From: Limimaricola sp. G21655-S1
GTDB lineage: Bacteria; Pseudomonadota; Alphaproteobacteria; Rhodobacterales; Rhodobacteraceae
DNA: 64,000 bases
Reading direction: 5' to 3'
Assembly (NCBI RefSeq): GCF_027213785.1
Contig: NZ_JAPWGO010000012.1
Coordinates: 1-64,000 of the forward strand
Below are positions 63,235 through 64,000 of this stretch, piece by piece (positions within the stretch are counted from its first letter, which is position 1; each line of letters begins with the position of its first letter). The notes under the pieces are model-generated. The model was not told the DNA's origin, searched no databases, and saw only the letters and a program-made list of their open reading frames with translations. The translations under genes and the position numbers were made by a program.

Positions 63235-64000
63235 TCACTCCGCCGGTTCGGTCTTGCGGGCGGGCTTCGGCGCCGGCCTCAGCCTCAGGAACATCGCCTC
63301 GAGCGGCATCCGCACCATGTTGTCGAGCGCGCCGGTGAACAGGATCACGAGCGCCTGGATCACCACGATCAGCTCGCGCGGGATCGAGGTCCAGAGCGCC
63401 AGCTCGGCGCCGCCTTGGTAGAGAAAGCCGAAGAGCAGCGCCGCGAGCAGCACGCCGAAGGGATGGCTGCGGCCCATCAGCGCCACCGCGATGCCGATGA
63501 AACCTGCCCCCTCGACAGCGTTGAGCACCAGCCGCTCGGCCTCGCCCATGACGTTGTTGATCGCCATCATGCCCGCCAGACCACCGGACATCAGCATGGT
63601 CACGACGATGATCCGGGTGGGCGAGATGCCCGCGTATTTCGCGGCCGATTCAGACTGGCCGAAGGCGCGGATCTCGTAGCCGAGCCGGGTGCGCCAGATC
63701 AGCGCCCAGACCGCGACACAGGCCAAGAGCGCCACGAAGAACGACACGTTGACCGGCGCGCCGCGGAACAGTGCCGTCTCGGCGGTCGAGAACATGTCTT
63801 GGAAGGTCGGCAGATGCGTGGCCTCGGGGAATCGGCCCGTCGCGGGCTCCATCGAGCCCGAGGGCTTGAGCGCGCCGATCAGTAGGTAGTTCAGTAGCGC
63901 CGCGGCGATGAAGTTGAACATGATCGTCGTGATCACGATGTGGCTGCCGCGCTTGGCCTGCAGCCAGGCCGGGATCAGCGCCCAAGCCGCGCCGAACAGC
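63235..64000 (-). CDS. Nucleoside-type ABC transporter permease, first subunit (partial)
   Basis: The gene runs off the right end of the window, so the N-terminus is missing; about 255 residues are present. The visible frame begins AAWALIPAWLQAKRGSHIVI and continues TTIMFNFIAAALLNYLLIGAL, both typical of YufP/NupB. The loop IWRTRLGYEIRAFGQSESAAKYAGI (given in part) is the ATPase contact, and AFIGIAVALMGRSHPFGV-type text follows. The C-terminus is Lys/Pro/Ala-rich (LRPAPKPARKTEPAE). An ATPase and a binding protein are expected just beyond the window. Confidence 0.9.
   Translation of the reverse strand, partial: LFGAAWALIPAWLQAKRGSHIVITTIMFNFIAAALLNYLLIGALKPSGSMEPATGRFPEATHLPTFQDMFSTAETALFRGAPVNVSFFVALLACVAVWALIWRTRLGYEIRAFGQSESAAKYAGISPTRIIVVTMLMSGGLAGMMAINNVMGEAERLVLNAVEGAGFIGIAVALMGRSHPFGVLLAALLFGFLYQGGAELALWTSIPRELIVVIQALVILFTGALDNMVRMPLEAMFLRLRPAPKPARKTEPAE

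Overview
The window looks like a chromosomal segment of a high-GC alphaproteobacterium of the Rhodobacteraceae (Paracoccus/Rhodobacter/Roseobacter group). The evidence is gene content and order: sucCDAB plus lpd with mdh next door, sdhCDAB, glcDEF, an H-NS/HvrA-like protein, a TIGR02300 acidic protein, and DUF1285, DUF1523, DUF1737 and DUF1989 genes. Coding is dense, with many ATGA/GTGA stop-start overlaps. I saw no phage, insertion sequence, CRISPR array or rRNA. One tRNA (Ala, GGC anticodon) is present.

Layout. 1-0.3 kb: tail of a GGDEF gene broken by a G/C homopolymer tract that looks like a sequence artefact. 0.3-5.7 kb: Hsp20, a trypsin-like protease and the glycolate oxidase operon glcDEF. 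6.6-13.4 kb: a translationally coupled moxR / DUF58 / BatA-DUF4159 / membrane-protein operon. 13.5-21.5 kb: DUF1285, gabD, an alpha/beta hydrolase, a P1 peptidase, an L,D-transpeptidase followed by a frameshifted membrane gene, DUF1523, an AraC regulator and rpe. 21.6-29.8 kb: a maltose-type ABC locus (malE-malF-malG facing lacI-type regulator-malK), with an FAD oxidoreductase and a uronate dehydrogenase downstream of malG. 29.8-33.7 kb: GntR, a YgjP-like metalloprotease, TIGR02300, tRNA-Ala and a CAP-domain protein.

33.8-45 kb holds most of the lower TCA cycle on the minus strand: sucC-sucD-sucA-sucB-small ORF-MAPEG-MAPEG-lpd, then a glycosyltransferase and mdh. 45-48.6 kb: a two-PRC-barrel protein with an acidic tandem repeat, a CoA-ester lyase, NnrU and DUF1737. 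48.8-53.4 kb: sdhC-sdhD-sdhA-lipoprotein-sdhB-DUF1989. 53.4-64 kb: deoD, an H-NS-like protein, a degenerate methylmalonyl-CoA-mutase-like protein, a PlsB-like acyltransferase, a RecD-like helicase, a TSUP exporter with its TIGR02186 partner, and a nucleoside ABC permease pair coupled to a second purine nucleoside phosphorylase.

The TCA genes appear to share regulation. The regions in front of sucC and sdhC each carry two GTGATCAC octamers with exactly the same 21-bp centre-to-centre spacing but unrelated spacer sequence, which suggests a common protein operator. Other non-routine observations are the mutase-like paralogue that lacks the cobalamin-ligand histidine, a family of intergenic inverted repeats (GCGTATT...AAAGAtGAA) placed only between convergent genes, a G8-tract frameshift, and a maltose transporter linked to a uronate dehydrogenase.
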